Shown piece by piece: positions 7,910-13,387 of a stretch of 14,615 nucleotides of DNA. Both the position numbers and the translations under genes were made by a program. The stretch is from an uncultured bacterium (GTDB lineage: Bacteria; Cyanobacteriota; Vampirovibrionia; Gastranaerophilales; Gastranaerophilaceae): positions 1-14,615 of the forward strand of contig CABUAQ010000044.1 in the NCBI GenBank assembly GCA_902489575.1, read 5' to 3'. The notes below the pieces were generated by a model. It was not told the origin of the DNA. It saw nothing but the letters and a program-made list of their open reading frames with translations, and ran no database searches. Numbering within the stretch: position 1 is the first letter of the stretch; the number at the start of each line of letters is the position of its first letter.

Positions 7910-7963
7910 TCTACTGGCAAAATTTAAATTTACGGGTTTTATACTGTGTACGGAGGTTTAATT

Positions 7964-8488
7964 ATGCAAATTAATTTATCAAACAGCTTGTCAGTTTATA
8001 CTAATTATGCTTGTAGTCAACAGTCATTTGGGGCATTTAATATTGTAAATGGATTTGAAACTTCGTTATCTCCCAAGGCGATGAATCTTATAAAACGAAT
8101 GAGTTCACATATAGATTCTGCTTGGAGTGATATTAAAAAAGGTAAATCCTTTATGGATTCCCCGTTTTTTAGAATTGTTGACAGCAAAGATAATGTTGTT
8201 ACGGTAAAACCTGTTTATCAGGGATATAGAAATTTGATACTTATGGAAGTTCAAAATGACAAGTATATTGATAGAATTCTTATTGATAGAGTGAAACCAC
8301 GTGATTTTAAATATGAGCGTGCTGTAGTTACCGAACATGGCTCAGCAACGGTTAAGACATTTAATGGTTTAAAAGATCATGATGCTCAAACTGAAGCAAA
8401 AGTAAATGAATATATCGAGAACTATTTTACTAAGGTATTGCCGAAAACAGATGGTAAACTTACAAAAAAATCTCTTGGTATATTATAA
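7964..8488 (+). CDS. Hypothetical protein with N-terminal QQSFGA motif
   Basis: I do not recognise a family for this 174-residue protein. The start is ATG 7964, because GGAGG (7952-7956) lies seven bases before it; a GTG at 7946 would place that site inside the coding region. The N-terminus (MQINLSNSLSVYTNYACSQQ) is polar and leads to SFGAFNIVNG; short Asn/Gln-rich N-termini ending in an FG motif recur, as far as I recall, in small proteins of Gastranaerophilales, but this needs checking. The middle alternates charged strands (KDNVVTVKPVYQGYRNLI, YIDRILIDRV), suggesting a mixed alpha/beta soluble fold. There is no signal peptide or membrane span and one Cys (residue 17). It follows the operon hairpin directly, and no clear promoter is seen, so it may depend on read-through. 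Confidence 0.72.
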   Translation: MQINLSNSLSVYTNYACSQQSFGAFNIVNGFETSLSPKAMNLIKRMSSHIDSAWSDIKKGKSFMDSPFFRIVDSKDNVVTVKPVYQGYRNLILMEVQNDKYIDRILIDRVKPRDFKYERAVVTEHGSATVKTFNGLKDHDAQTEAKVNEYIENYFTKVLPKTDGKLTKKSLGIL

Positions 8489-8533
8489 ATTTTGATAAAT
8501 ATGTTTATATAAAACTTTAGTAGGTAAGTATAT

Positions 8534-8875
8534 ATGGCAGATTATAATTTTATTGTAGGACCGGTTAGAGAAAATCAACAAACTATTACTATTCAGCACA
8601 AGTGGAACGGTTATGGATACACACTTGTTTCAACACCGGAAAAAATTGATGAATATGTTAGAAAAATGAAAAAAGCTCCAATGCAAGATGAAGTTGCTTG
8701 TCTTGGGCTTACTGCGCTAGGCTGTGGAATAGGGTATCTTGCAGGTATAGCTAAATCTAAAACCGGCGGGGTTGGCGGTGCTATTTTGGGTCTGTTTGCG
8801 GGTTTATTAACTGCAATATTTATTCCAAGCAAACAGGAAAGACTTACTAAAGAATTTTTGAAAAATAATACTTAA
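8534..8875 (+). CDS. Hypothetical small membrane protein with glycine-rich hairpin
   Basis: The family is not recognised. The 113-residue protein has a soluble N-terminal half (MADYNFIVGPVRENQQTIT, then a stretch with HKWNGYGYTLV and a charged helix IDEYVRKMKK) and a hydrophobic C-terminal half. Residues ~54-71 (VACLGLTALGCGIGYLAG) and ~78-96 (GVGGAILGLFAGLLTAIFI) form two spans joined by a short KSKTG loop, with Gly repeated every three or four residues as in glycine-zipper membrane hairpins. The tail (SKQERLTKEFLKN) is charged. Only a weak AGG (8522-8524) precedes the ATG, nine bases away. Glycine-zipper hairpins occur in membrane-stress lipoproteins, pore-formers and small toxins, but no lipobox or signal peptide is present here. 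Confidence 0.65.
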   Translation: MADYNFIVGPVRENQQTITIQHKWNGYGYTLVSTPEKIDEYVRKMKKAPMQDEVACLGLTALGCGIGYLAGIAKSKTGGVGGAILGLFAGLLTAIFIPSKQERLTKEFLKNNT

Positions 8876-8943
8876 TAGTTATAGTGTTTTTCATCCTGTT
8901 TTTTGTTTTATTAAATAAATTGTAACAAAATGTAAATATGAAT

Positions 8944-8971
8944 TTGAAATAGTCTCAAACTCAATTATAAT
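8944..8971 (+). promoter_or_regulatory. Strong promoter for the broken gene and the 9430 gene
   Basis: TTGAAA (8944-8949) and a perfect TATAAT (8966-8971) are 16 bases apart. The predicted start point, near 8978, falls at the first copies of the ATATG repeat. The stretch 8876-8943 before it shows no gene. Confidence 0.7.
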
Positions 8972-8976
8972 CTGCT

Positions 8977-8996
8977 ATATGATATGATATGATATG
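8977..8996 (+). repeat. ATATG pentanucleotide tandem repeat, four perfect copies
   Basis: Four exact copies of ATATG lie head to tail, followed by a partial ATG. The array sits at the predicted transcription start of the promoter just upstream, and each junction forms TATGAT, itself close to a -10 box. A change in copy number would change the leader length or offer shifted -10 boxes. Confidence 0.85.
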
Positions 8997-9082
8997 ATGC
9001 GAGGCGGGGTGGTAAATTAATTTTCTCCAAAAATTTTTATATAGGTGTACGGGATTTAAAAAATTAAAGGGGGGAAAATGTT

Positions 9083-9404
9083 ATGGCATCAGTTTTAGGA
9101 AAAGTTTTTAGGGTTGGTTTAAACGCTGTTACTCCAAAGTACTCAAAGGGATAGGCTAGTTCTGCAAATAAAGGATGGCAAAAGTTTATTAAATTCCGAC
9201 ACTTGGAAAGTACCGTCTAAGTTTCAAAGATAAGCCGGAATTTGCACCATTTCCGCTCGGAAATGAGAAAAATTCCAGAATTATTGAACACGATCTGAAA
9301 GATGCTGAGTATTATATCCAAGGGGGGATGATATTTCAGATATTGAAAAAATTGAGCAGAAAATTGGGCAAAATGGTTTTAAGTTATTGAAATTATTAGG
9401 TTAA
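9083..9404 (+). pseudogene. Broken small gene (three one-base indels), reconstructable to about 106 residues
   Basis: Behind a G-rich ribosome binding site (G6 at 9069-9074) an ATG at 9083 begins MASVLGKVFRVGLNAVTPKY but stops at TAG 9152-9154. Removing one G from GGG 9148-9150 restores KDRLVLQIKDGKSLLNSDTW and KVPSKF; removing one base near 9216-9220 opens KDKPEFAPFPLGNEKN and DLKDAEYYIQGG; adding one G to the G6 tract at 9322-9327 opens DDISDIEKIEQKIGQNGFK, ending at TAA 9402-9404. With these three changes one frame covers the whole stretch, which is unlikely by chance. Two of the breaks are at G runs, so decay, slippage-based switching or base-calling error are all possible. The N-terminus (KVFRVGLNAVT) weakly resembles RTFHFGLNSFT in the next gene, hinting at paralogs. 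The family is unknown. Confidence 0.6.
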
Positions 9405-9429
9405 TACAATATTATAGAAAGGAGAAAAT

Positions 9430-9885
9430 ATGTTAACATTTGGCAGAACAATAATACGCGAGGCAGCTCCATTTGTAAGAAAAGCTGTGTCTAGAACATT
9501 TCATTTTGGATTAAACTCTTTCACCGCTAAAATCGGAACTACATCCAAAGGAATTAAATGGACCAAACTTTATAATGATAATGGTGACTTGATTAGTTGG
9601 AAACAATCATTTAATGGTAAAATTAAAAAAGGCCGTTATGATAAAGTTGATGTTTTTGATTGGAATAAGGGTGTATCTTCTGAAATTTCCGGTAATAAGA
9701 AATTAACTACTGTGAAATTTGATGGATTTGAAGCTGAGAAATATCCTTCAAGGACTTCTTCAGCTTTTAGTTCATTTGATGATGATTTTTTAAATCCAAT
9801 GAATAAGTATGATCCTTTGAGTCCTAATTATGAACCTTTTTCATTTAACTCAGATGATTTATTTAAGAATTCATGGGATATATAA
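9430..9885 (+). CDS. Hypothetical protein, basic N-terminus and acidic/Ser-rich C-terminus
   Basis: I do not recognise this 151-residue protein. AAAGGAG (9418-9424) lies five bases before the ATG, an excellent ribosome binding site. The N-terminal ~30 residues (FGRTIIREAAPFVRKAVSR, then TFHFGLNSFT) could be a basic amphipathic helix. The middle (GIKWTKLYNDNGDLISWKQS, GKIKKGRYDKVDVFDW) looks like a string of beta strands. The last 45 residues are rich in Ser, Asp, Phe and Pro (SSFDDDFLNP, YEPFSFNSDDLF) and probably unstructured. There is no Cys, signal peptide or membrane span. It lies 25 bases after the broken gene and probably shares its promoter at 8944; a bidirectional hairpin follows. The layout resembles secreted-effector or structural accessory proteins only loosely, so no function is assigned. 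Confidence 0.68.
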   Translation: MLTFGRTIIREAAPFVRKAVSRTFHFGLNSFTAKIGTTSKGIKWTKLYNDNGDLISWKQSFNGKIKKGRYDKVDVFDWNKGVSSEISGNKKLTTVKFDGFEAEKYPSRTSSAFSSFDDDFLNPMNKYDPLSPNYEPFSFNSDDLFKNSWDI

Positions 9886-9890
9886 TTTGC

Positions 9891-9929
9891 AAAGGAAAAG
9901 ACCTTAGATTTTCTAAGGTCTTTTCCTTT
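9891..9929. terminator. Bidirectional terminator between the 9430 gene and rplA
   Basis: A perfect 18-base-pair stem: AAAGGAAAAGACCTTAGA (9891-9908) pairs with 9912-9929 around a three-base TTT loop. It lies between convergent stops, five bases after one and sixteen bases before the other, and is A-rich on one arm and T-rich on the other, so it can serve both strands. Confidence 0.85.
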
Positions 9930-9945
9930 AAATATATTCGAGTCA

Positions 9946-10668
9946 CTAAACCAACTCTTTAACTTCAGCTGCAAACACTTTAGGATCTAATTTAATACCA
10001 GGTCCCATTGTAGTTGAAAGGTATACTGATTTAACGAATGTACCTTTTGCCGAAGCAGGTTTTGCTTTTAATACAGCATCTGCTAATGTGGCATAGTTTT
10101 TAATTAAATCTTCTTCTGAGAATTGGATTTTTCCGATAGGGCAGTGAATCATACCTTGTTTGTCTGCTCTATATTCAACTTTACCTGCTTTAGCATCTTT
10201 AACTGCTTTAGCTACGTCCATTGTTACAGTTCCAGTTTTCGGGTTTGGCATCAAACCTTTTGGACCTAATACTCTACCTAATTTACCTAACATACCCATA
10301 CAATCAGGTGTTGCAATTAATGTATCAAATTCAAACCAGCCGCCTGAAATTTTATCGATAATTTCTTCAGCTCCGGCAAAATCAGCACCTGCTGCGGTTG
10401 CTTCAGTTGCTTTAGCACCTTTAGCAATAACGCAAACTTTTACTTCCTTACCTAAACCAGCCGGCAATACTACTGTTGATCTGATTTGTTGATCAGCTTG
10501 ACGAACATCAATACCTAAACGCATGTGGCATTCAACTGTTTCGTTAAATTTAGAAACTTCTTTTGAAATTTCTTGTAACTTTTTTATTGCATCAACTGCC
10601 GTAGACGGTTGCACAAAACCATCAAGCATTTCCTGCATTTTCTTTTGTTTTTTAGTTAATTTTGACAT
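9946..10668 (-). CDS. rplA: 50S ribosomal protein L1
   Basis: L1 binds 23S rRNA at the mobile L1 stalk, helps release deacylated tRNA, and represses its own mRNA in many bacteria. The start is taken at MSKLTKKQKK (ATG at 10666-10668) because AAAGGA lies ten bases before it; the frame is open further upstream but that part overlaps the rplK end and is not L1-like. The 240 residues fit bacterial L1 (about 230-240). Conserved stretches include RLGIDVRQADQQIRSTVVLP, GADFAGAEEII, the hallmark GKLGRVLGPKGLMPNPKTGT, VEYRADKQGMIHCPIGK, and the C-terminal VYLSTTMGPGIKLDP. It is the last gene of the rpmG-to-rplA block and is followed by a strong hairpin. The 50-base gap to rplK contains a small GGAC-GCAA-GTCC hairpin. 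Confidence 0.98.
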   Translation of the reverse strand: MSKLTKKQKKMQEMLDGFVQPSTAVDAIKKLQEISKEVSKFNETVECHMRLGIDVRQADQQIRSTVVLPAGLGKEVKVCVIAKGAKATEATAAGADFAGAEEIIDKISGGWFEFDTLIATPDCMGMLGKLGRVLGPKGLMPNPKTGTVTMDVAKAVKDAKAGKVEYRADKQGMIHCPIGKIQFSEEDLIKNYATLADAVLKAKPASAKGTFVKSVYLSTTMGPGIKLDPKVFAAEVKELV

Positions 10669-10718
10669 TGTTTTAATTTCCTTTCGTGGTGTTAGCGGAC
10701 TTGCGTCCTTCCATCTAA

Positions 10719-11147
10719 TTAATCTTCTTTTACTGTTACGCCCATTGCTCTGCAAGATCCGGCAATCATTTTTACTGCTGCATCCATTGTTGTTGCGTTT
10801 AAATCATCCATTTTAATTTTAGCAATTTCTTCTAATTGCGCTCTTGTAATTTCCGCAACTTTATCTTTATTTGGAGCTGCTGATCCTTTAGAGATATTTA
10901 ATACTTTTTTAATCAATACAGGAGCCGGAGGTGATTTGATGATGAATGTGAAGCTTTTATCTTCATAAACATCAATAACAACCGGAATGATGTATCCGGC
11001 TTTATCTTGAGTTTTTGCATTGAACTGTTTACAAAAATCCATGATGTTAACACCGTGTTGACCTAATGCAGGACCAACTGGAGGTGATGGATTAGCTTTT
11101 CCTGCTTCGATTTGAAGCTTGATTTTTCCTACTACTTTTTTTGCCAT
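10719..11147 (-). CDS. rplK: 50S ribosomal protein L11
   Basis: L11 binds the GTPase-associated centre of 23S rRNA, contacts elongation factors and is needed for the stringent response through RelA. The start is MAKKVVGKIKL (ATG 11145-11147), with AAAGGAG six bases upstream; the frame extends further but only into leader sequence. The 142 residues match the usual 141. The N-terminal domain shows the proline-rich PSPPVGPALGQHGVNIMDFC and the KTQDKAGYIIPV strand; the C-terminal rRNA-binding domain runs from KSPPAPVLIKKV to GSCRAMGVTV. The usual KGSG..PNK segment reads SKGSAAPNKDK, a mild variation. It is followed by rplA as in nearly all bacteria and preceded by nusG. Confidence 0.98.
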   Translation of the reverse strand: MAKKVVGKIKLQIEAGKANPSPPVGPALGQHGVNIMDFCKQFNAKTQDKAGYIIPVVIDVYEDKSFTFIIKSPPAPVLIKKVLNISKGSAAPNKDKVAEITRAQLEEIAKIKMDDLNATTMDAAVKMIAGSCRAMGVTVKED

Positions 11148-11160
11148 TTTTTTCTCCTTT

Positions 11161-11205
11161 TGTGGTTCAAGCGGTTTTTCCCGTTCGGGAAGAAATCCTT
11201 CCACA
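11161..11205 (-). promoter_or_regulatory. Structured leader of rplK-rplA, possible L1 autoregulation site
   Basis: Between nusG and rplK the minus-strand RNA can form an outer helix TGTGG/CCACA (plus 11201-11205 with 11161-11165) enclosing a hairpin TTCCC-GAAC-GGGAA (plus 11178-11191). A competing hairpin GGAAG/CTTCC (plus 11188-11202) shares bases with both. The helix ends a few bases before the rplK ribosome binding site. In many bacteria L1 represses this operon by binding a leader that mimics its rRNA site; whether this structure is that site is not shown. Confidence 0.4.
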
Positions 11206-11224
11206 CTGTTTGTACTTACTTATT

Positions 11225-11863
11225 CTATAGTTTATTAATTTGTTTGTATTCCAACTCAACCGGAGTTTCACGGCCGAAGATAGAAACATTTGCTCTAAGT
11301 TTAGACTTATCAGGGTAAACCTCGATGATATCTGCATCAAAGTCCGCAAATGGACCTGAAATAATTCTAACTTTATCACCAACTTTAACGTCAAGTTCAA
11401 CTTTTTCCACTTGAGAGCTTGACCTGTGAAGAATCTTTTTAATTTCACTTTCTCTTGCCGGAATTGGTTTTTTAGCTGAGCCTACGAATTTTGTTACTCC
11501 TGATGTGTGTCTTACTACATACCAGCTGTCTTCGTCCATAATCATCTCAACCAATACGTAACCAGGGAAGATTTTTTCTTCTTTTTCCTGTTTTTTTCCG
11601 GCTTTCATTTGGGTTACAGTTTTTTGAGGAACTTCTATTCTAAAGATTTTTTCACCCATATTCATGTATTCAATACGTTTTTCAAGGTTAACTTTAACTT
11701 TGTTTTCGTAACCTGAATATGTATGAACGATGTACCATCTTTTCTGGTTTTTCTTAGCTTCTTTTGCTTCTGCATTAGCTGTTTCCTGTGCTTGAGCTTC
11801 TGCTTTTTCCGCTAAAATATCTTCATTAAGTTCTTCTTCCATTGTTTTTTCTTTTTTAGTCAT
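11225..11863 (-). CDS. nusG: Transcription termination/antitermination factor NusG
   Basis: NusG rides on RNA polymerase, reduces pausing, works with Rho and links transcription to the leading ribosome. The 212-residue protein has an acidic Ala/Glu/Lys-rich extension (residues ~1-38), longer than in E. coli. It is followed by the NGN domain starting KRWYIVHTYSGYENKVKVNL, with IFRIEVPQ, the IFPGYVLVEM strand, WYVVRHTSGVTKFVGS, and a C-terminal KOW domain (VGDKVRIISGPFADFDADI to GRETPVELEYKQI). The KOW loop reads FADFDADI where FADFxG is common, so the usual Gly is replaced. The start ATG (11861-11863) has AAGGTGG close upstream. It lies 30 bases after secE and 77 before rplK, the standard order. 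Confidence 0.97.
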   Translation of the reverse strand: MTKKEKTMEEELNEDILAEKAEAQAQETANAEAKEAKKNQKRWYIVHTYSGYENKVKVNLEKRIEYMNMGEKIFRIEVPQKTVTQMKAGKKQEKEEKIFPGYVLVEMIMDEDSWYVVRHTSGVTKFVGSAKKPIPARESEIKKILHRSSSQVEKVELDVKVGDKVRIISGPFADFDADIIEVYPDKSKLRANVSIFGRETPVELEYKQINKL

Positions 11864-11893
11864 AAGCCACCTTTTATAATTTTGCTTGATGTT

Positions 11894-12085
11894 TTACTTA
11901 ATCAGGCTAAGTAACCCTTTGAATAAAAGATCCATCAAATATATTGCCACTGTAAATACAAAAACAATCACAATAACCGAAATTGTTTCAAAAATAACCT
12001 GCCTTCTTTCCGGCCAGCTTACCTTACTCCACTCGGTTTTTACTCCTTTAAAGTATGATTTAATTGCATCTACAGTTTCATTCAT
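11894..12085 (-). CDS. secE: Preprotein translocase subunit SecE
   Basis: SecE clamps the SecY channel of the Sec translocon in the inner membrane. At 63 residues it is the short single-span form found in most bacteria outside the gammaproteobacteria. The amphipathic N-terminal helix contains the conserved YFKGVKTEWSKVSWPERRQV (residues 11-30), and the transmembrane helix follows (TISVIVIVFVFTVAIYLMDL, ~34-53). The start ATG (12083-12085) has AAGGA seven bases before it. It sits between tRNA-Trp and nusG, exactly as in many bacteria, which makes the assignment firm despite the small size. Confidence 0.96.
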   Translation of the reverse strand: MNETVDAIKSYFKGVKTEWSKVSWPERRQVIFETISVIVIVFVFTVAIYLMDLLFKGLLSLIK

Positions 12086-12114
12086 TTTTTAATCCTTTAT
12101 TTTAAAATTAAATC

Positions 12115-12187
12115 CGCGCCCTGAAGGACTCGAACCCTCGACATCCGGTTTTGGAGACCGACGTTCTACCAACTGAACTAAGGACGC
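12115..12187 (-). tRNA. tRNA-Trp (anticodon CCA)
   Basis: A 73-base cloverleaf reads on the minus strand. The acceptor stem is GCGTCCT with AGGGCGC (one G-U pair), the D arm is GTTC-AGTTGGTA-GAAC, the anticodon arm is TCGGT-CTCCAAA-ACCGG with CCA at plus 12152-12154, and the T arm is GAGGG-TTCGAGT-CCTTC; the discriminator base is G. CCA is not encoded, so it must be added by the CCA-adding enzyme. It lies 29 bases before secE, a common place for tRNA-Trp. Confidence 0.96.
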
Positions 12188-12345
12188 CTGTCGGGGGGAA
12201 CCCCCGTATCCTTTCCCGCCTGTGCAATCATAGTTTGTTTTGTTTACTATGCTCTTGTTTCGTTCGTGACGGCGGTTTCATTATGTTTTCCCTCACCGCA
12301 TCGGCTTATTGCCGCTGAAGTCGGGACCATTCCACACCGGCTTTG
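12188..12345 (-). other. GC-rich structured spacer between rpmG and tRNA-Trp
   Basis: This 158-base spacer is about 52% G+C by hand count, far above its surroundings. It can form several hairpins: CGGGGG-TTC-CCCCCG (plus 12192-12206), four bases before the tRNA 5' end; CATAGT/ACTATG (plus 12229-12234 and 12246-12251); and GGC-AATAA-GCC in the part near rpmG. No frame has a ribosome binding site and family signal. It may be a processed RNA spacer, an inserted repeat, or a small RNA; I cannot say which. Confidence 0.4.
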
Positions 12346-12513
12346 TTATTTTGTTTCCTTATGAGCAGTGTGTTTTTGACATTTTGGACAATATTTGTTT
12401 AATTCCATTCTCTCTTTATTATTTTTTTTATTTTTTGTTGTTGTGTAGTTTCTTTCTTTGCATTCTTCACAAGCTAGAACCACCATTCTGTCGTTTTTTC
12501 CTTTGATACCCAT
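12346..12513 (-). CDS. rpmG: 50S ribosomal protein L33, zinc-binding form
   Basis: L33 is a small protein of the large ribosomal subunit near the E site. The 55-residue frame begins MGIKGKNDRMVVLACEECKE, continues with RNYTTTKNKKNN, and ends ELNKYCPKCQKHTAHKETK. Two CxxC pairs (CEEC at residues ~15-18 and CPKC at ~42-45) mark the zinc-ribbon (C+) form; bacteria often replace this form by a Cys-less copy under zinc limitation. The length is normal for L33. AAAGGA lies nine to ten bases before the ATG (12511-12513). It is the first gene after the promoter at 12604-12631 and precedes tRNA-Trp, secE and nusG, the usual arrangement in many bacteria. Confidence 0.95.
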   Translation of the reverse strand: MGIKGKNDRMVVLACEECKERNYTTTKNKKNNKERMELNKYCPKCQKHTAHKETK

Positions 12514-12556
12514 TGTTTTATTTCCTTTATTTTTATTAACTTGTCTCCTATTTAAA

Positions 12557-12583
12557 ATAGAATGTGAACATTACACATTCTAT
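12557..12583 (-). repeat. Perfect inverted repeat in the rpmG leader
   Basis: ATAGAATGTG (12557-12566) and CACATTCTAT (12574-12583) are exact complements around a seven-base centre. As minus-strand RNA this makes a ten-pair hairpin followed by TTTT, 44 bases before the rpmG ATG. It could be an attenuator, a stabilising 5' hairpin or a protein operator. Confidence 0.55.
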
Positions 12584-12603
12584 CTATTTCGGCTTATGCT
12601 CTT

Positions 12604-12631
12604 ATTTTATATCAAACAAAATAAATTGCAA
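12604..12631 (-). promoter_or_regulatory. Promoter of the rpmG-tRNA-secE-nusG-rplKA block
   Basis: On the minus strand TTGCAA (plus 12626-12631) and TAAAAT (plus 12604-12609) are 16 bases apart. Transcription would begin near 12597, just before the inverted repeat, giving a leader of about 85 bases before rpmG. Confidence 0.55.
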
Positions 12632-12665
12632 ATAAATTGTTAACAAATACTACATTTTTGACAAT

Positions 12666-12696
12666 AAAAAAGCACCTAAATTTCAGGTGCTTTTTT
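12666..12696. terminator. Terminator of the coaD cluster
   Basis: AAAAAAGCACCT (12666-12677) pairs perfectly with AGGTGCTTTTTT (12685-12696) around a seven-base loop. On the minus strand it follows the stop of the 12719 gene by 22 bases and ends in six T. The mirrored A and T runs allow it to act on either strand. Confidence 0.88.
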
Positions 12697-12718
12697 AAAA
12701 TTATTTTTTTTGAATACT

Positions 12719-13282
12719 TTACCGGCGAACTGCTTGGTTTTGAGATTGGTACTTACCGACAGCATCAGTTCTTAATTGTTCCATATAAACTTGTCCGTTC
12801 TTAACGACTTGTTGAAGTTGTGTTAAATTCCCTTCAAGACTAGTCAAAACCTGTTCAGCGTATAATTCTGCACCTTCACGGATTTTTATAGCTTCTTCAG
12901 TCGCCTGAAGTCTTATATTTTCAGCATCTTGAAGCGCAATATGTTTAATTTTTTCGCAATCTTCAACAACTTCATTTTTAATTCGGATTCCTTCTCGTTC
13001 AATAGCTTTAATCTGATCTGATTCAGAAAGTTTTCTGTCAGCTTCTGCCTGAGCATCCTGTATAATCTTTGTTGCTTTCTGTTGAGCTTCGTTTTGCAAT
13101 TCCTCTTTACGTTTTAAAAAAAGCCTTGCTTCTTGAACTTCAACAGGAAGTGCCGAATATATTCTATCAATAAGTTCTTCTATTTCTCTTTTGTTTACTA
13201 CAGTGTATTTTAACACGGAATACCCTTCATCCAAGGCGATCTCCAATAACTTTAGTAAATCATACACTCCATTTTGCGGCAT
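12719..13282 (-). CDS. Coiled-coil protein with VNKR-type N-terminal module (DivIVA/F-ATPase-b-like helix)
   Basis: No firm family is recognised. The chosen start, MPQNGVYDLLKLL (ATG 13280-13282), has AAGGG seven bases before it and lies just behind a promoter; the longer frame begins inside that promoter. Of 187 residues, ~18-57 form a module (EGYSVLKYTVVNKREIEEL, then IDRIYSALPVEVQEAR) also present in the next gene upstream. Residues ~55-165 are a long, highly charged helix rich in Ala, Glu, Lys and Gln (AQQKATKIIQDAQAEADRKL, ENIRLQATEEAIKIREG) that would form a coiled coil like those of DivIVA or ATP synthase subunit b. It is soluble, with no signal or span. It may be a scaffold or cell-division/polarity protein. 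Annotators might label it 'ATPase', but no nucleotide-binding motif is present. Confidence 0.75.
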   Translation of the reverse strand: MPQNGVYDLLKLLEIALDEGYSVLKYTVVNKREIEELIDRIYSALPVEVQEARLFLKRKEELQNEAQQKATKIIQDAQAEADRKLSESDQIKAIEREGIRIKNEVVEDCEKIKHIALQDAENIRLQATEEAIKIREGAELYAEQVLTSLEGNLTQLQQVVKNGQVYMEQLRTDAVGKYQSQNQAVRR

Positions 13283-13319
13283 ATTATATCCCTTATCCCT
13301 TTCACATTTTATATTATAT

Positions 13320-13348
13320 ATATTACATAAGCAATTTTTAATTGTCAA
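13320..13348 (-). promoter_or_regulatory. Promoter of the coiled-coil gene
   Basis: A perfect TTGACA (minus strand, plus 13343-13348) and TAATAT (plus 13320-13325) are 17 bases apart. It gives a leader of about 30 bases to the ATG at 13282, so this gene can be expressed separately from coaD. Confidence 0.6.
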
Positions 13349-13387
13349 ATAATATATCTTAATATAATTACATATGTTAACATGAGG

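Noticed and set aside
7946..7963. GTG at 7946 as start of the 7964 gene
   Set aside because: It would place the GGAGG ribosome binding site inside the gene; the ATG seven bases after that site is far better.
8977..8999. ATATG array as a CRISPR or an origin iteron array
   Set aside because: Five-base units without spacers are a simple microsatellite; no cas genes, DnaA boxes or replication genes are near.
9078..9098. ATG at 9078 as an alternative start of the broken gene
   Set aside because: It stops after six codons and is only three bases from the G run; the ATG at 9083 has proper spacing and leads into the reconstructable frame.
10669..10755. N-terminal extension of L1 to 10755
   Set aside because: It overlaps the rplK coding end and ribosome binding site region and is not L1-like; MSKLTKKQKK has its own AAAGGA.
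11148..11204. N-terminal extension of L11 to 11204
   Set aside because: It covers the structured leader and ribosome binding site; L11 proteins begin at MAKKV.
12249..12330. Minus-strand 27-codon frame beginning MVPTSAAISR in the GC-rich spacer
   Set aside because: It has no ribosome binding site at a useful distance and no recognisable product; the region looks like structured RNA instead.
12309..12643. Plus-strand Phe/Leu-rich frames over rpmG and its leader
   Set aside because: They are antisense reflections of the Lys-rich rpmG frame and AT-rich leader, with no ribosome binding site.
13283..13348. Longer start of the coiled-coil protein at 13348
   Set aside because: The start would be TTG within the -35 box of its promoter, without a ribosome binding site.
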